Source: Pyropia haitanensis (Eukaryota > Rhodophyta > Bangiophyceae > Bangiales > Bangiaceae). Taken from it: 64,000 nt of DNA. The stretch is from positions 6,154,559-6,218,558 of the forward strand of contig SDUX01000004.1 of NCBI GenBank assembly GCA_008729055.1, given 5' to 3'. Under the pieces are notes generated by a model that did not search any database, was not told the DNA's origin, and saw nothing but the letters and a program-made list of their open reading frames with translations. How positions within the stretch are numbered: the stretch's first letter is position 1; the number at the start of each line of letters is the position of its first letter. The position numbers were made by a program, and so were the translations under genes. This document shows, in pieces, positions 31,621-45,194 of this stretch.

Positions 31621-34600
31621 GGTGAGCGAGAGGGTGGGCTGGTGGGTACCGTTGGCGCAGCCCTAGACCTGCGCGCCGCCGCGGGGGGTCACCAGTCCCC
31701 CAGTGCCGTCGTTGTCGCCAATGATGGGGGGGGTGCAGGGAGAGGGAAGCGACGCAATGGAGGTACGGCGGGTTAAGGGCGGAGTCGGGGGGGGAAAGCG
31801 CTACGGATAAACTAGCGCTCGGGTGGGCGGGGGTGGGACACGGATATGTACCGCGTGATGACGGGCGTAGTTGTGCACGGCACATATGCAGAGGCCGCGG
31901 CAGGCGACCGCCGGCCGCTCTTCAGCAAACCGCCCGGCCCGTCGCCGTGTGCTCGGCCGCCCCCCGCCGGCCTGCATGTCGCTCACGCCCCCTCTCCAGC
32001 ACCCCCCCACGCACCCGACCCGCAGACGTGGCGACGTCAGGACGCAGGAGTGCCTCGGGCGGCACACTGCGGCAGTGGGGCACCAGACGCAGACACCCGC
32101 TCGCCCAGAGCCGCACGCTACCTCTGCCAGCTGGTCGGGTGGTCGGGTGGGGCGTGCCCAGCGTGGCGGCCGGGGAATGTCCACCGTCAACCGGTCGTCG
32201 GAGGCGGCCGTGGGGGGCAGGTGCCACACCCGCGCCGCCCTGCCCTCACCCCCTCCCCAACACGCAGTCTGCCAGCAAGGCCTGCCAGGTCAGGTAATCG
32301 GTCGAAAGCGGGAGCAGAGGGAAGAGTGAGGCCGGGCGAGGCGGGAGGGGGCGCCGTGGCAGAGAGACACGGAGGGGTGCGAGCCCCGCGCCGCCGCCCG
32401 TGGCACTGTGTGGCCAAAAAGAGCGTCGCGGGGGTCGAGACCCTGGGCTGGCCTACCCCAGCGCGTGGCCACACAGCCGCTGCGGCGAGGATATGGGTCT
32501 GCGTGCCTGGAGATGCTGCTGCCAGGGGGGCCGTCGGCGCCGGCCGACAGCGGCGACAGCAGCGACGGCAGCGGCGCCTGACGCACGGAGCCCGTTGCAA
32601 GCAACGCCCCCACGCGCGGGGGGCAGCTGCCACGGCCGCCGCCGTGGCGCGGCGCGGCACGCGCCCCCCCCTGTGGTATTCCTCTGTGGTGCTCCCCCCG
32701 TTGGGAAATCCTGCATCGTCTGCTGGGGACCAGGGTGGCCGCAGGGGGGGTTTGGCTGACGCGGAGACCACACGCGCGTATGCGCTGCATTGGCGACGGC
32801 CCCGGCCGGGGGCGCACCAGGCGGGCAAAAAAGGTCGCGCTGGAGCCCCGCCGGTCGTCGCGCTGCCGCCGGCACCTGGCAGTGGCACGCGTCCGGAGGC
32901 TTCCTCGGAGCGGGGGGGGGAGGCGGCCGCCTCGTCGGCCTCCCGCCCTCACGCCCCTGCTGGCGGGGGACAAGGCGAGCGCGTGTGCACTCGCGGTGCT
33001 CGGTCATCACGCGTGTGGGGTCAAGGGGATGCTAAAAAGATGGGCGTGGGCGGCTGCATCGTCGTCAAAACGAGCCCAAATGAGGACGAAGCGGGCGCGA
33101 TGAATGTGGAACAAGGAGGGGGGGCGGATGGGGTGAGGGATTGGTGCGCGTGGGGGGCACCCAGGCTTGGGAAAGGGTCAGATGGAGGCTGCGGAGCACG
33201 AGACTCCTTCCTACAGTGGGGCCCACGGGCTAGGTCGGTCGCGCACGCCGGGCAACGGGATGCCATGGCAGCTGACGGTAGTTCGGGCTTCGGTGGGCCA
33301 CCAAATGACAGTCGCTCCCACTGTTGGGGGCCGTCCGGGCGGAAAAGGACGCTGGCTGGCTGCGCTTCGGCCGTAGCTAGACGGCGTGGGGGGGGGGGGC
33401 GATGACAGCGGGCGTGCTGGTGGGCTGAGCGGGTGGGCCACGAGAGGGGGCGGCTCGTTTGGGGCGGGGCCGGACCCGGACGCCGCCGGGCGCTTTCCTG
33501 GACTCGATGGGTCGGCGGGCCGGATCGGCACCACCATGATCGCCGGCCGCGGGCAGGTGGGGGCAGCCGCCCTCGCCCGCCCATCGACCAGGCCCTGCAG
33601 GTACGAATTGGTGGCACCCTCCATACGCGCGCGTTCGCTGATGCGTCGAGTATCAAGGGTGGGGCTAGCGGGCCGGCAGCGTCAGGAGGGGGGTGGGCCT
33701 GGCAGGGCGCATGTAATAGGCCGAGCGTGGGTGTCATGGGCTTCAATAGGCCTATCGCCCACTACTGCTGCACTTAAGCGCACTTGTAATTGCTGTCAGC
33801 GCCGCCCTCCCATCCCCGGACCGCCCGACAGATCACTCCCTGACGGCGGCTTCAGACGCCCCTGCCGCTTGGGGCCCGCACGTGCATGGCGCCAAATGGA
33901 AAGGCTGTCCGCTTTTTGGCCTCGTTCGCTCCCAGGCCGTTCTGTGCCACGCGCGTACCAACAACAGACGATGGGAACACCTAACGATTCACAACTGGGA
34001 AACGTCCCTGTTGGTATCCTTTCCGCCCCCTCCTTTGCGTTGGTCCTGCTTGCTGTTCGCAGAGTAGACGCGGGCGGCGCAAGATGCATTCTTGCATCGC
34101 TGGGTTAGCCAGTCTACCCCGAATGTCGATCGCTGTCCAGTGTCGATTGACTGTAAGCCAGATCCGGTCAGAGAGGCAGTCTGAACGCCCTTTGCCTTAA
34201 GTGGCGCTTCTCCGTCGGTCACTTTCTGACGACGGATGAGTTCCAACTGTTCCTGGCTGTCCCTCGTTCCACGCCACCCACCTGAAAATCATCAACGAGC
34301 AAGCCCACCTCACAAGGATGCTTCCCTTTTTTTTTTTGGACTGCGAGCCCCATAGCAACGCCCTCGTCTACCCTCACACCCGACGACGAGTCAGACCGCG
34401 GTACGCGATGGGACGACCGGCAGCTGCCAGCCGCCTGCCGCGGACCGCTCCCTGCCCCTTCTGCTCCCTACTTCATGATCAATCATTTCCCGCGGTGAGG
34501 GGACAATCAATGAAAAAAGTACGGGAGACGCACGCAGCGTTGGAACAGCACTCAGCTCTTAGGACTGGCGAGCTGCTGGGTGATGGCCCACCGGCCCGTT

Positions 34601-37600
34601 CGCTTGCGATAATTTTACTCTCCCACAAGCCCTACCCCAGCCCCGGAGGCACGCGCACCGAACCCCCCGCCGCCGCCGCTGCCTCTTCATTGACTGCAGG
34701 TGCGCACGTGCCTACACCCGTCTGGTCGCCTGGAGCGGCATCGGCCAGCTGCCCACAACAGCATACAACGATGGTATGGCCCACTGACTGGGTGTGGGTG
34801 CAGTCGAGTTGGTGCGCGCTACGCCACTGCCCCCCCATCGTGAGCGCGCGTTCGCGCGCGCGGACCGATTCACCGGTGGCGAGGCGGCGAGGCGGCGGCG
34901 CTATTTGAGTTTGAATACCCGACCGCCCGATCTGCCCGCTCCGGTGCCGTTTTGGGCGGCGAAGATCACGATCGCAATGGTGGGGAGGCGTGGGCACGGG
35001 TGGGGGCGGCGAGACCGGCGGGTGACCTCTGTGGCGGCGGACGGCTGCGGGTTGGTCGAAAGCGGGCTGCGACAGCGCTCAGGGGGGAAGGGCCCCTGCC
35101 GGACTACACTGGGGAACCAACTGACTGAGACCAGGACGGGAGCGTGGACGAGGCCGTTGGCGAGCCCAACCGAAAGCGGAGCTCGTGCCTGGGGACACAG
35201 CGTAGCGTTGGTCTGGCGAGCGTCTGTTCGGGGAAGGGGGACGCGCGCGACCGCCGTCCACGTCTCGGTGGTTGTGGTAGCTGGTGGCCCGCCAGCGGGG
35301 GGGCAGAAAGTCGCTGGTCGCTGCGCCAAGCAATTGCAGCTGGGGCGCCACGCGCGCAGGGGCGGCCCAGCCGGTCTGACATAGAGCATCTCACAAAAAT
35401 TGGATGTTGATGTGGTTGCTTTCCAAAAACCATTCAGAGTCAACGTCTGAGCCAATGAAACGGCCCTTTGCATGGTGATGACATATGCACTCACTTCGGA
35501 ACGCACAATAGACGTCCTCACGCTTCCTCACCCCTCACGCTCAGGCCTGCATGTCGGTCAGTCGGCGGGACTGAGCCACCAGGATCGTTTCGGTCGCTGG
35601 GTCAATCGGCGAGTTGGATTCGCCATGACGTTCCCGGGTTTGCACCCTACTGGCAGGCGGCGTGCGCCCCACGGCTGACGGCCCGTGCCCTTCCTCTCTG
35701 CGTGTCTGTGCGTGCGCCCGCGGCTGACGGCCTATTCCCGGCCTCTGCGGGTGCGCCCGCGGCTGACGACTCATGTTCTATTGCTGCCTCTCCTCCCCTT
35801 CGACACCTGCTCGCGGCAGCCGCGCGCGCAAGGTGCCCATCGCTTGAGAGCCGTGCACCGGTCTCAACCCCCGGGGTCTGTAAGAGATGGCTATGGAACA
35901 GCCCAAAACGCACCCGAGGCAGACACGGTACACCCCCCGCACAACGCTACCGACCGTCCATGCACGTGGAGCAGACGAGCACAGAAGTGGGCACCCGCTG
36001 CGCCCCTCGAAGTAGGAGGGGGTGTCCCTCACGTCAAGACCACCTCCCGATCGGCGCGAGGCGAGCCGCGCCTGTCTGCCCCTGTTTTTTTGTCCTCGCC
36101 CCCTCCTCCGCCGACGTCGACCCCACAGAGTCTATGAGGCTGACGTCGGCGAGGGGTCGTACCGCACGTGGGCGGCCCCACTGGTCGCGGGAGCCTCGCT
36201 GAGCCAGCGCACGGCGCAGGTGGCGGCGCGGCGGCGGCCGCAGCGGCTTGCCCGCCGCATCGCGGTGTTCCGATCGCCGGCAACTGTGAGGGGGATCCTG
36301 CCGCCGCTCCCTTGCCGCGCCGCGTGCGCGGCGCGGGCGGCCGGTCGCTGCGCAGCAGCCAATCCCCCCCCCCAACCACCGCACGCCGCTTCGTGCGTGA
36401 ACCCGCGCGCCGCCACAATTGCCACCCCGTTGCTCACACGCCCAGTCACACACGGGGATCGGCTCTTAGTGCACATGTGACACGCTATTGGCCAGAGGAC
36501 AAGTATTGCAAATAGCTATTGGCTGGTGTGGTGGCTGTCAGCTCTATTCCGAAAAGTCAGCGATCCTTGGACCGAAGTTGAGGATGAAACAACGTGGTCG
36601 CTCCTGAGCGCTCCTTAGCGGACTTCAGTGTGACAAAGTGGGCGCACGGCGGATTGTTTCACGAGCCCCCGCACCCAGAACTCAAACGCATCCCCAGCTG
36701 CGAGCGCACGCACGTCGGGGTTCTCTGCGCCAGCGGGAGCCTGCCCTTCGCCGAGCGGTGTGGACCTATGCAACAACGACCTCCGCACCATCGCACACCA
36801 CTACTCGAGTGCGTTGCCTCGCTCTTGACCATGCGTGGCGGGGAGGTCTGCCGTGGTTTGGGTGAGGTTTCTTCCTCTGTGCTTTACGGCATGAGGCTTG
36901 CGCCGTACGCGCACTGTACACCTGAGTCTGCCTTTCGGGCTCCCCCGCGTCGCTGGCGTATGAACGCGTTCTTCTGATGGCGCTTGTACCATTTGGAGTG
37001 TCTGTGTTCAGGCAGAGTTGTGCGGCTGTCCGATTCGCATTTGCTGGTGTGACATGACGGAGTGTGTGGGCTCTATGAATGTGAGCTTGGGTGCGGTGTG
37101 TGCGGTGCCACCAAGACCCCTCCCCATGACTCTGAACAGGCGTCTCGGAAATTATGTCGCGACACGGTTTTCTCTCGACCACCCACCCATGTACCTGCCC
37201 GTCGCCAACTCATTTTTGGAGGCAGAGTGTACTGCGATGAGCTCTAAAAAGCCACGTGTACAGGGCGTGCTTAGTTCCCGTCCCCAACCGGAGCGCACTG
37301 GCTGTGGGTAGGGGTCTCGGCCGGCACGAATGGGGGGGGAGGGTGGAGGTGTATCCCCGCGACCCATCCCCCGCAGAGGGGAGTCGCCAGCTTCTCCCGC
37401 CCCCGCCGCCCCTCACAGCAATAGCACCGAGTCGCCAACTGCTCACTGCTTTCGCATGGTCAACCCGGCGCCGATCCGCTCGTCGCCAAGAGATACCCGC
37501 CCCAAACCCCCATCCTCTCTCTCCCCCAGTGCCGCGGCCGCCACGCCCGCCTCCTCCCGACACGACCGAGCCGGGGCCGCCGCGCTGTACCGCCCCTGTC

Positions 37601-40600
37601 GCGGCGCGTTGCTCTTGGCCTGTGTCGGTGGAGCGGGAACACTGGATGCTCCCCCCGCCTCGCGCGCTCGACCGCCGCCCCTCATCCCCCCCCCTGTCCT
37701 ACGTTGCCCCCCCGTCGCCCTCGTTTGCGATGCCAGTCCAGTCCACCGTCTCTCATCGTCCCCCAACCCTCCCCCCCCCCCTCGCCTGGAAAGGCTCGTT
37801 CCAGCAGCGCACGCCCCAGGCATCTGAGCGACCGGGTGTCGTATCCGCTGCCGGCAAAACCTCGGCGGCCGCGAGTGGGCACGGCTGCCGCCGCCGCTGG
37901 CCGCCGCCCATGACAGGGAGGCGGTAGCGCTGTGGCGCCGCCTAGCCCATCCTTGCCGCCACGCCGGCTCCCACATTCGCAGAGGACGGCGGCGGCGGTC
38001 GCGAACCGGGACGCCGCCCGCCGCCGGCGCGGCCGGAATGCCATGCGCAGCGCCCAGCGCTGACGGCGCTCCCCTTCCCGTTTCCCCCTCCCCAACAAAT
38101 CGCAAAGGCCACGCGCGGGGCCCACCGCACTCGGTCGCTGGTGCCCGCCTCGCGCTAGCCCCGCGGGAGCCTGTTGTGCGACGACCCGGTGCGACCTCCT
38201 CCTTTGCACACGTGCGCCGAGCACGGGTCTCGGGCGCGGCCGTGGGATTGGCGACCTCGGCGAGGACTGGCCGCCCGCCGCATCGTCGGTTGAGAATAAA
38301 ATCTAGTAGACAGGCGCGCCCCGCGGACCGGGCGTCACGCGCGGGAGGCGCTCTCTCCCGCTTGCGTGAGCGCCGGCAGCTGCGCGGCCGACGGCCAGCT
38401 CTGCTGGCGGCGTGGGTGTGTCCGGGTTGGGACGCATCCTTCGCCCCTCCCCCACCCGTCGCGCCCCCCCATCGAGCGTCGGACGACACGATGAGCGGGG
38501 GGGGAGGGCGGCGGCAGGGTCTCCCTTCCCAGGCAACTTCCTTCCCCCCCCCCCGCCCTTTTCCCCTCTTCCCGCCATTCCTCGTCATTCCACGTAGAGG
38601 CGTCGGGCGGCGTCGGGGCATGGGCGGCCAGCGAGCGGCGCACGACCCACCGGCCCGGTGCCCCCCAGCCCAGAGGGGACGGCCCGCGCGCCCGCCGCCA
38701 CCCTTCCAGACCGACCCAGCGGCGGTCAACCACCTGCACCCCGTGCTGAGCGTACGTGGCCGCCGCTGCCAACAGCGCAGCGGCGACCGCCGGGGGACGC
38801 CCGGGGGGGTGACCATGCAGGAAATACCCCGCGGCGGCGGCCGCTCCGGCGGGTCCGCCACCGAACCGGCGCTGCTGGCGGGCTGGCCGACGCGGGCGGC
38901 CGCTCGACAATGGCCAGCCGCCCGACCGCGTGCCGGTGCCGCACCCGGTACCGCCCGGCTGCCACCCTCTCTGGGGCACGCTTGCCCGGTGGCGGGAGGC
39001 CAGGCCTGCAGGCCGCCGCAAAAGGGAGACTGGTTGCAAGCCCGACCTGGTGCCACGGAGGGACTGGAGGGGGGGGGAAGGTGCCGGGAACGACCCGGGG
39101 TGGCGCCGATAGGACCCGCCACAGGCGAGAATGACGGCGGGGGCCGGGATCCCGGCGCGGCGCTCATTGCGCAGCTGACGGCGGCGGTCGCGCACAGCAG
39201 CCCCTTGCTCGATGCCCGTCCCCCTCCCACCGCTGGAGTGTCGCGACCCCGGCAGCCCTCCAGCAAGGGCGTGGGGGTGGCGGCGAGGACGGGAGCAGAA
39301 AGAATGGAAACGGGTGTCAAGGCGGGTCCCCGGGCCCACATTGGCCAGAAGGTGAAGTGGGGGAGGGCGGCGCTCGATGCCGTCGTTGGCGTCGCGTCGC
39401 CGCGCGTCCCTTCCCCGCCGGCCGCCCGGCTGGCTTCCCCGCCGGCCGCCCTGCTGGCGAAGGCTGGGCTGACGGCGACACATTGTTCTTGTCTGCGGTG
39501 TTTTGTTGATACTGCGTTGCCGGCCAAGGCGGCCGTGTGCTCTCTGACCGTGCTGACGGCCGCGGGACCCAATGCTGATAGTGGCGGGACGCAGCGGTTT
39601 TGGTGAGGGGTAGCGGCGGGGGTGGCGAGGGACAGCGGCTGCGTGCGTGCTGGCAGTGATTGTAGGGACACAACACTCCCTGTTGAGAACTGTCCACCCA
39701 CTGAGCCTGCGTACCGCAGCGGCCTCATGAGAAAGAAACGGACGGTTGGTGCACGACGGGCCAAGACAAGAGAAAGCAGCTCACGGTGTAAGAAGGGGTG
39801 GCCGAGCCAGAGGCGACAGAGGGAATGCGGGCGACAGCGCGGGGCGGGGGGAGTGTGGAAGACAGGGCAGGCAAAAGATACAAAGGGTGATGGTCGACAG
39901 CCGTCCTCTTCTACTTGTATCCCTCAGACACCTCAGCCCCACCTTCAGGTGTCAGACTCTGGCCTGCCAAGTCAAAACAGCGTCGGGGTGCGGCGTGGCC
40001 ACGACAGTCGATAGCCGCCCGTCGCTTGCTATCTGATGGTGTTGCGGAGGGGGAGCAGTCCCACAAGATCTACGAGCACCCTAGACGACAGAGAAGGGGA
40101 GTGGGTGGGTAGGAGGGCACGGGTGCGACGGCTGCCGGGGCACCCCCGCCTCGGCGCGTTGGTCCGGACCCCGCGCACGAGCCCGGCCACGCCATACGGG
40201 TCGCCGGCCGCCGTTGTCGCCGGGGACGACCCAGCGGCGCAAGCCACACCACCCCGGCAGCCCCTCGCCGCCTCACCAACACCCCAGAGCGCGGCGGGGG
40301 TGTCGTCCACACACCCCCTGCCAGAACTCCCCAGACGCGCCTCCCGCAGCGCTGGGTGCCCGTTTCTGTGTTTGTGCGTTTTCGTGGTCCATCGTCTGCA
40401 TCGCTCGGATTGGTGCAACCGATTGATGCGACTTGAGCTGCGCACTTGATCCCGAATTCACTCAAATTTCAACCTGCCGTCGCCTTGGGCGGAGGCGCGG
40501 ACAGCGTGAGCGTCGACGCCGCGCCGTGGCTCCGCCGAGACGCGGTTATTGCGGGCGCAACCTGGCCTCCCCTTGCCCGTCCCACGTCGGCCGGGACGCC

Positions 40601-41229
40601 AGCGCATGGACGCCGCCGCCGTCGCTGCCATGACGGCGGCTTGGCCGTCCCGCCGTCCACCATAGCGCGCGTCGGCGCCTGGCTGCGGGCGCGGCCGCCA
40701 CCCCGCTGGCCGGCAATGAAATTTGGACGGCCGCCGCTGGCCGCCTCCGCTCACTCCCCCACCCCTCCCGGCGGCGGCAGCGGGTGTCTTGCCATGATCG
40801 TGTCGCCTTGGGGTGACAGCCGGGGTCCCCTCATGGGCCGTCGCCCATAGGTGGCGGGCGGGGGTCTTGCCTTGTTCGCTGTCGAGGGCCCCTCTGCGCA
40901 CGGCGCGTCCGACGTGTTACGCGAGTTGTGGGGCTGCTGCGGCCGGCCGGGTGGGCGCCTGCGGCGGGCGTTGATAACCGCTCGGCGGTCGCCCACGCCG
41001 CCGGCGCGCCGTCGGCAGCGGCCGTCGCCCACCCTGCGCACCCAACCGCCGACGTCGGTGGGACGTTTCACCGCCTGTCACTTTTACCGCGGCGCTCTCC
41101 CCACTGCCTTGCCGGCCTGCCGGGTGTCGACTCTTTGCTCTCTTGTCCTCTGCGGTGGAGCCTTGCCCCTGTTGGTGCTCCTCCCGCTCGGCAGCTGCTG
41201 GCCGCTGCCGGCACCTCCCCACCACCGCA
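31621..41229. other. 9.6-kb stretch with no credible gene
   Basis: Long frames exist on both strands (for example across 31846-33405 and 37443-39764), but they are GC-driven, mutually overlapping, Arg/Pro/Ala/Gly-rich and lack motifs. No tRNA or rRNA was seen. Features present are repeats near 35661-35769 and 39413-39457, and AT-richer islands at 34100-34520 and 36470-37300. I cannot exclude fast-evolving or non-coding genes. Confidence 0.5.
35661..35769. repeat. Three imperfect copies of GTGCGCCCGCGGCTGACGG
   Basis: Copies start near 35662, 35712 and 35751, spaced about 50 and 40 bp, with degenerate C/T-rich sequence between. Confidence 0.6.
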
Positions 41230-42805
41230 ATGGGCGCGGCGGCCCGCCGCCACCGTAGCGGCGGCAGCGCCCGCAGCCGCCGCGCGCTGTTCCTTGCCGC
41301 CGCCGCCGCCGCCGCCGTCGCGGCCGCGGCGGTGGTGGCGGCGTCGGCCGCGGCGGCCGGCGGCGCGGCGTCGGCGGCGGCGGGCACGCCCACCGCGGAC
41401 GGGTTTAGCGACGAGAATGACGGCGCGCTCGCGGACTTTGCGGCAATCAAGGAGGCCACGTCGACGGCGTGGGGGGGGGGGGCGGCAGTGGGGTGGCCGG
41501 CGACGCGCCCGCCGCGGTGGGGGTGGCGGACCGCGTCGGCGCGGCGGCCGGCCGGCCAGGCGTTGGGGGGTTCGGGGCGGTGGCACGGGCGGCGGCGGCG
41601 GCGGCGGCGGCAGCCGCCGCATTGACCTGCCCCGCCACTCGGTCGAGGCGATCCGCTCGGTGGTGGCGGCGGGCGGCGGCGGCGGCGGCGGCGGCGGCGA
41701 CGGCCGCCGCGGCCGCGTCGGCGCCCGCGGCGGCGGCGGCCGCCGGCCGGCCTACCCGGCCAAGGCGATGGTCGCCGCCGCGATGGGGGGCTCCCGCGCG
41801 CAGCGGCGCTCGCGCGGCACCCGCGGCGTCGCGCTCCGGCCGGTGCTGCTGCGCGCGCGGGTGGCCCCGGGGCAGCCGCTGCCCGCGGCAGAGGGCGGGC
41901 CCGCCGAGGCGGGACCGGCCGCGGCGGCGGCCAAGGCCGCCGGCCGCGCGGGCAGCACGCTGCCGGCTGCCGCCGTCCGCACGACGGCGCGCACGTCGGT
42001 CGGCCGCGGCGTGGACGAGTACGTGGCGATGCCCGGCAAGTTTTGGGGGCAGGCCCACTACGAGCACGAGCGCAAGGCCGGCACCGGCGAGACGCTGGTG
42101 CGACTGGTGGGCCAGCCCGACGAGTTTGTCTACGACACCTTCTTCAAGCACCCGCCCCGCCGCGGGGGCGTCTTTGTCGAGCTCGGCGCGGTCGACGGGG
42201 TCAAGTACTCCAACACGCGGTTCTTTGAGGATACGCTCGACTGGTCAGGGCTGCTCATCGAGGGCTCCAAGGAGAACTTCCTGTCCATGTACCACAACCG
42301 GCCGCGGTCGGCCAAGGCGTGGTCGGCGGTGTGCGACGCGGTCGGCACCAAGCTGTTTGTCGGCGACGGCGCGGCGGCGGGGGCGGTGGACACGCTGACG
42401 GAGAAGCACCTGCTCTCGTTTGGCAAGTTTTTCAAGTCGATGGACCCGTACGACGTGCCGTGCGAGCCGCTGCGCGACGTCCTCGCGCGCTCGGGCGTGA
42501 CGCACATTGACCTCTTCTCGCTCGACATTTCGGGCTCGGAGGCGGTCGCGCTGCGCACGTTTGACTGGGACGCCGTGTCCGTGGACGTGCTCGTCCTTTA
42601 CCCGGGCGCCAGCTGCACCGAGGGCGGCATGAACGTGTGCGAGGCGGCGCTGGTCAAGGCGGGCATGTGCCGGGCGGCCAAGCTCGCCGTCAATGAGTAC
42701 TGGGTGGGCTCGCGGGCGCTCAAGGCGCGGCACTGTGTGGACGCGGCCAAGCCGACGCCGCCGCCGGTTGCGGCCAAGGCGGCCACCAAGAAAGAAGACG
42801 ACTGA
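41230..42805 (+). CDS. FkbM-family methyltransferase-like protein, membrane-anchored, apparent frameshift
   Basis: The conserved C-terminal half (about 42005-42805) has the FkbM methyltransferase blocks: DEFVYDTFFKHP, GGVFVELGAVDGVKYSNTRFFE, WSGLLIEGSKENF, then HIDLFSLDISGSEAVALRTFDWD. The GAxDG loop is the presumed SAM site. A good start exists at 41230 in another frame: a basic leader then an Ala/Val-rich hydrophobic segment, as in signal anchors. These two parts are separated by an 11-G run near 41470-41480 and GGC triplet tracts (41590-41735), where at least one frame change is needed. Which of the three frames is used between about 41475 and 41630 is unclear. Substrate unknown; FkbM enzymes commonly O-methylate sugars or small molecules. 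Confidence 0.75.
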
Positions 42806-43606
42806 GCCGGGGAAAGGGAGGGCGCCCGTGCGGGGGGCGTGCTGCGTCGCGTCTCGCATGGTGTGCCGACCACTGGACGTGTGTGTGTACGTGTACATAT
42901 TTGTTTTCCTTCATCGTGGGGCGCATGTCGTTGACGCTGTTGGGCCCCCTGCACCCCAGATGCCGTCCCATCCCCGTCCGCGCAGGTGTTGTCCCGCGCG
43001 TCCCGTGGACGCCCAACACCTTCCCTGGCGCGCCCCACCCCGCCTCCCCGCGGGTGGGCCATCCCCACGACGGGGCACGCGCCCGACTGCCCGCCGCGCC
43101 GTCGAGAGGGCCACAACCGCAGCGCCGCTGTGACGAGGTGTGCGCGCCCCGACACCCGCTCGCCGGCACGGTCGGGCCGCCCACAGGGGTCTGGCGAGTC
43201 GGACACACACACAAAAAAAAATAGCCCCTGCGCCCAAAGGCGCCAACAAAGCACAAACAAGCAAAACAAGTCCTACAAACCGTGCGCGCGCAGCCGACCC
43301 CCGTGGAGAGCGGCCGCGACGACAAAGAGACAAGAACGAGACGCGCCGGGCGCACGCGCCGGGGAGACACCGGCGCGCACGGGCCCGCGCGCGCCACGCG
43401 CGGCGCGGCCGCCGCAGGGGGGGCGGTGCCGGAGGAGACCGCGTCGCCCTCACGCCGAGGGACACCCCAGCACGGCGTCGCGCCCCCCCCCCCCCGACGC
43501 GCCCATCCTACGCGCGCGTGGCGGCGGGGCGAGCGCGGCGGGCGGGGTAGCCCGCGGAGACGAAAAAAAAAAATGGGGCGCCCCGACGGTGCGCGCGCGC
43601 TCCTCC
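42806..43606. other. Spacer between convergent genes
   Basis: 800 bp between the FkbM-like stop and the translocator stop. It has an AC/A-rich patch at about 43203-43220 and an A9-10 run near 43563. No coding signal was seen. Confidence 0.5.
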
Positions 43607-45194
43607 TCAGGCGGTGGCGTCGGCGGCGCCGGCGCCCGCGGCCTTGGCCTTTGGCTTCCACCGCTTCACCTGTGAGTAGAAGCCGACGCCAATGAGCGCA
43701 ATGGCGGTGCCAATCTTGTTGGTCGTCGTCAGCGGGTTGCCAAAGACGAGCACCGACGAGATGATGACGGCGGCTGTGAGGGTGCGGGAGGGGCGGAATG
43801 TGCCGATGCGCGCGTGAGACGGGCACGGACAAAGAGGGGGGGGACACCGCGGCAGCCGGTGGACAAAAGGCGAGGAACAAGACACACCAACAGCAGCAAG
43901 AACACAAAAGAAAAATCGGACGGTGAGTCGTGGTGCCACGCGCAAGTCAAACGGGTACCAGCAGCCATCCCAGTGCGTCTGGTCGGCCAGGGCGCCGCAC
44001 AAGAGCCAACCCACGCCCCCACCCCACCGTCCCTGGACGCGACCACCCCCACGGACGGGCCACCCCGCCGCCCGCGCACGTACCCCGCTTCATCGTGTTG
44101 CCCACCGCGTGCGTCACCGGGTTGACACGCACGAGCACCAGGTATGACGCCTGGTTGTACAGCCAGTGCAAAAAGCCGACGTTGGCCAGCGCCAGCGCCA
44201 CCGCGGGCGCCGTCCACCCGATCGCGCCCGCCGCGGCGGCCGCGCCCGACCACTTGGCCGCGTCAAACAGCAGCGTAAACGGCGCGAGCGTCAGAAACGA
44301 GAGGATGCTGATCCACCCAAACGTGTTAAAGTTGTCCATCGGCTCGGCGGCGGCGGCGTCGCCGCCCGCCGCGGGCGCGTTCATAAACCGCTTGGACAGG
44401 ACGTTGCGCGACTGGAAGGCGATGTTGGCGCCCATGGCGGTAAAAAACCCAAACCAGCTAAACGAAATGTCGCTCACCGACGCCATCGTCACGCCCGCAA
44501 CGATGGGCACCAGGCTCGCGTACACCGCGCCGCTGTACACGGTGCCCGGGATGAAGAGCTTGGAGATGACCACCGAGAAGAAGGGCTCCGACGCCTTGAG
44601 CGTGTGCGTCAGGCTCACCGCCATCGCGCGGAGGGACAGGTTGGTAAACACGTTGCCCGCGAGGTGCACCAGCGCGAGCGGGTAGAGCGCCCGCAGCTGC
44701 GCCCGCGTCGGCGTCTGCCACTTGCGGAGCCGCAGCGTCCACGCGGCGAGCGCGACGAGGGCGCCCATCCCAAACTGCGCCGCGGTGAGCGTCATGAAGA
44801 GCGGGAACACCTTGAGCAGCCGCTTGTTGGCAATATTGAACCGCACGTTGCTCGCCCACCAGAGCGCGATCGACGCGGCAATGGCGAGGGTGCGGCCGAG
44901 GGAGGCGGGCGGCTCGGCGGGCGGCTGCGCGGGCGTGGGGGGGGGGGGGGGGGAGCCCGCCGCCGCCATCGACACCACCGCCGCGGCGGGCCGGCCATGG
45001 CCGCCGCGGCGGCCGCCACCGCCACCGACGGCGGCGGCACGGCGGGCGGCGGTGGCAGCGGCCGCCGCCGCGTCGGGCGCGCCCACAAACGCGCCGCGGC
45101 CGACCGCGGCGACGGCGGGGCGGCCGCCGACCGCGGCGGGGGGGTGGGGGCGGCGGCGCAGCGGCGCCGTGGCGGCCGCCACAAAGGCGGCCAT
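43607..45194 (-). CDS. Plastid phosphate translocator, PEP/phosphate (PPT) type
   Basis: Two exons, 44084-45194 and 43607-43773, with a 310-nt intron (GTACGT...CACAG) joined as [19 protein letters not shown] to give 425 residues. The first 90 residues are Ala/Arg-rich with no acid cluster, a likely bipartite or transit leader. The remainder follows the TPT/NST family: [70 protein letters not shown] and [26 protein letters not shown] and the C-terminal [13 protein letters not shown] resemble the PEP translocator more than the triose-phosphate one, but subtype needs a tree. It would exchange phosphorylated C3 compounds for phosphate at the inner plastid envelope. Confidence 0.88.

Noticed and set aside
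31846..33405. 519-codon open frame on the plus strand
   Set aside because: Begins with a real ATG, but it is GC-driven with no conserved stretch and equally long frames oppose it.
37443..39764. 773-codon open frame on the minus strand
   Set aside because: Compositional; opposite strand is also open over 1.5 kb, and no domain pattern is visible.
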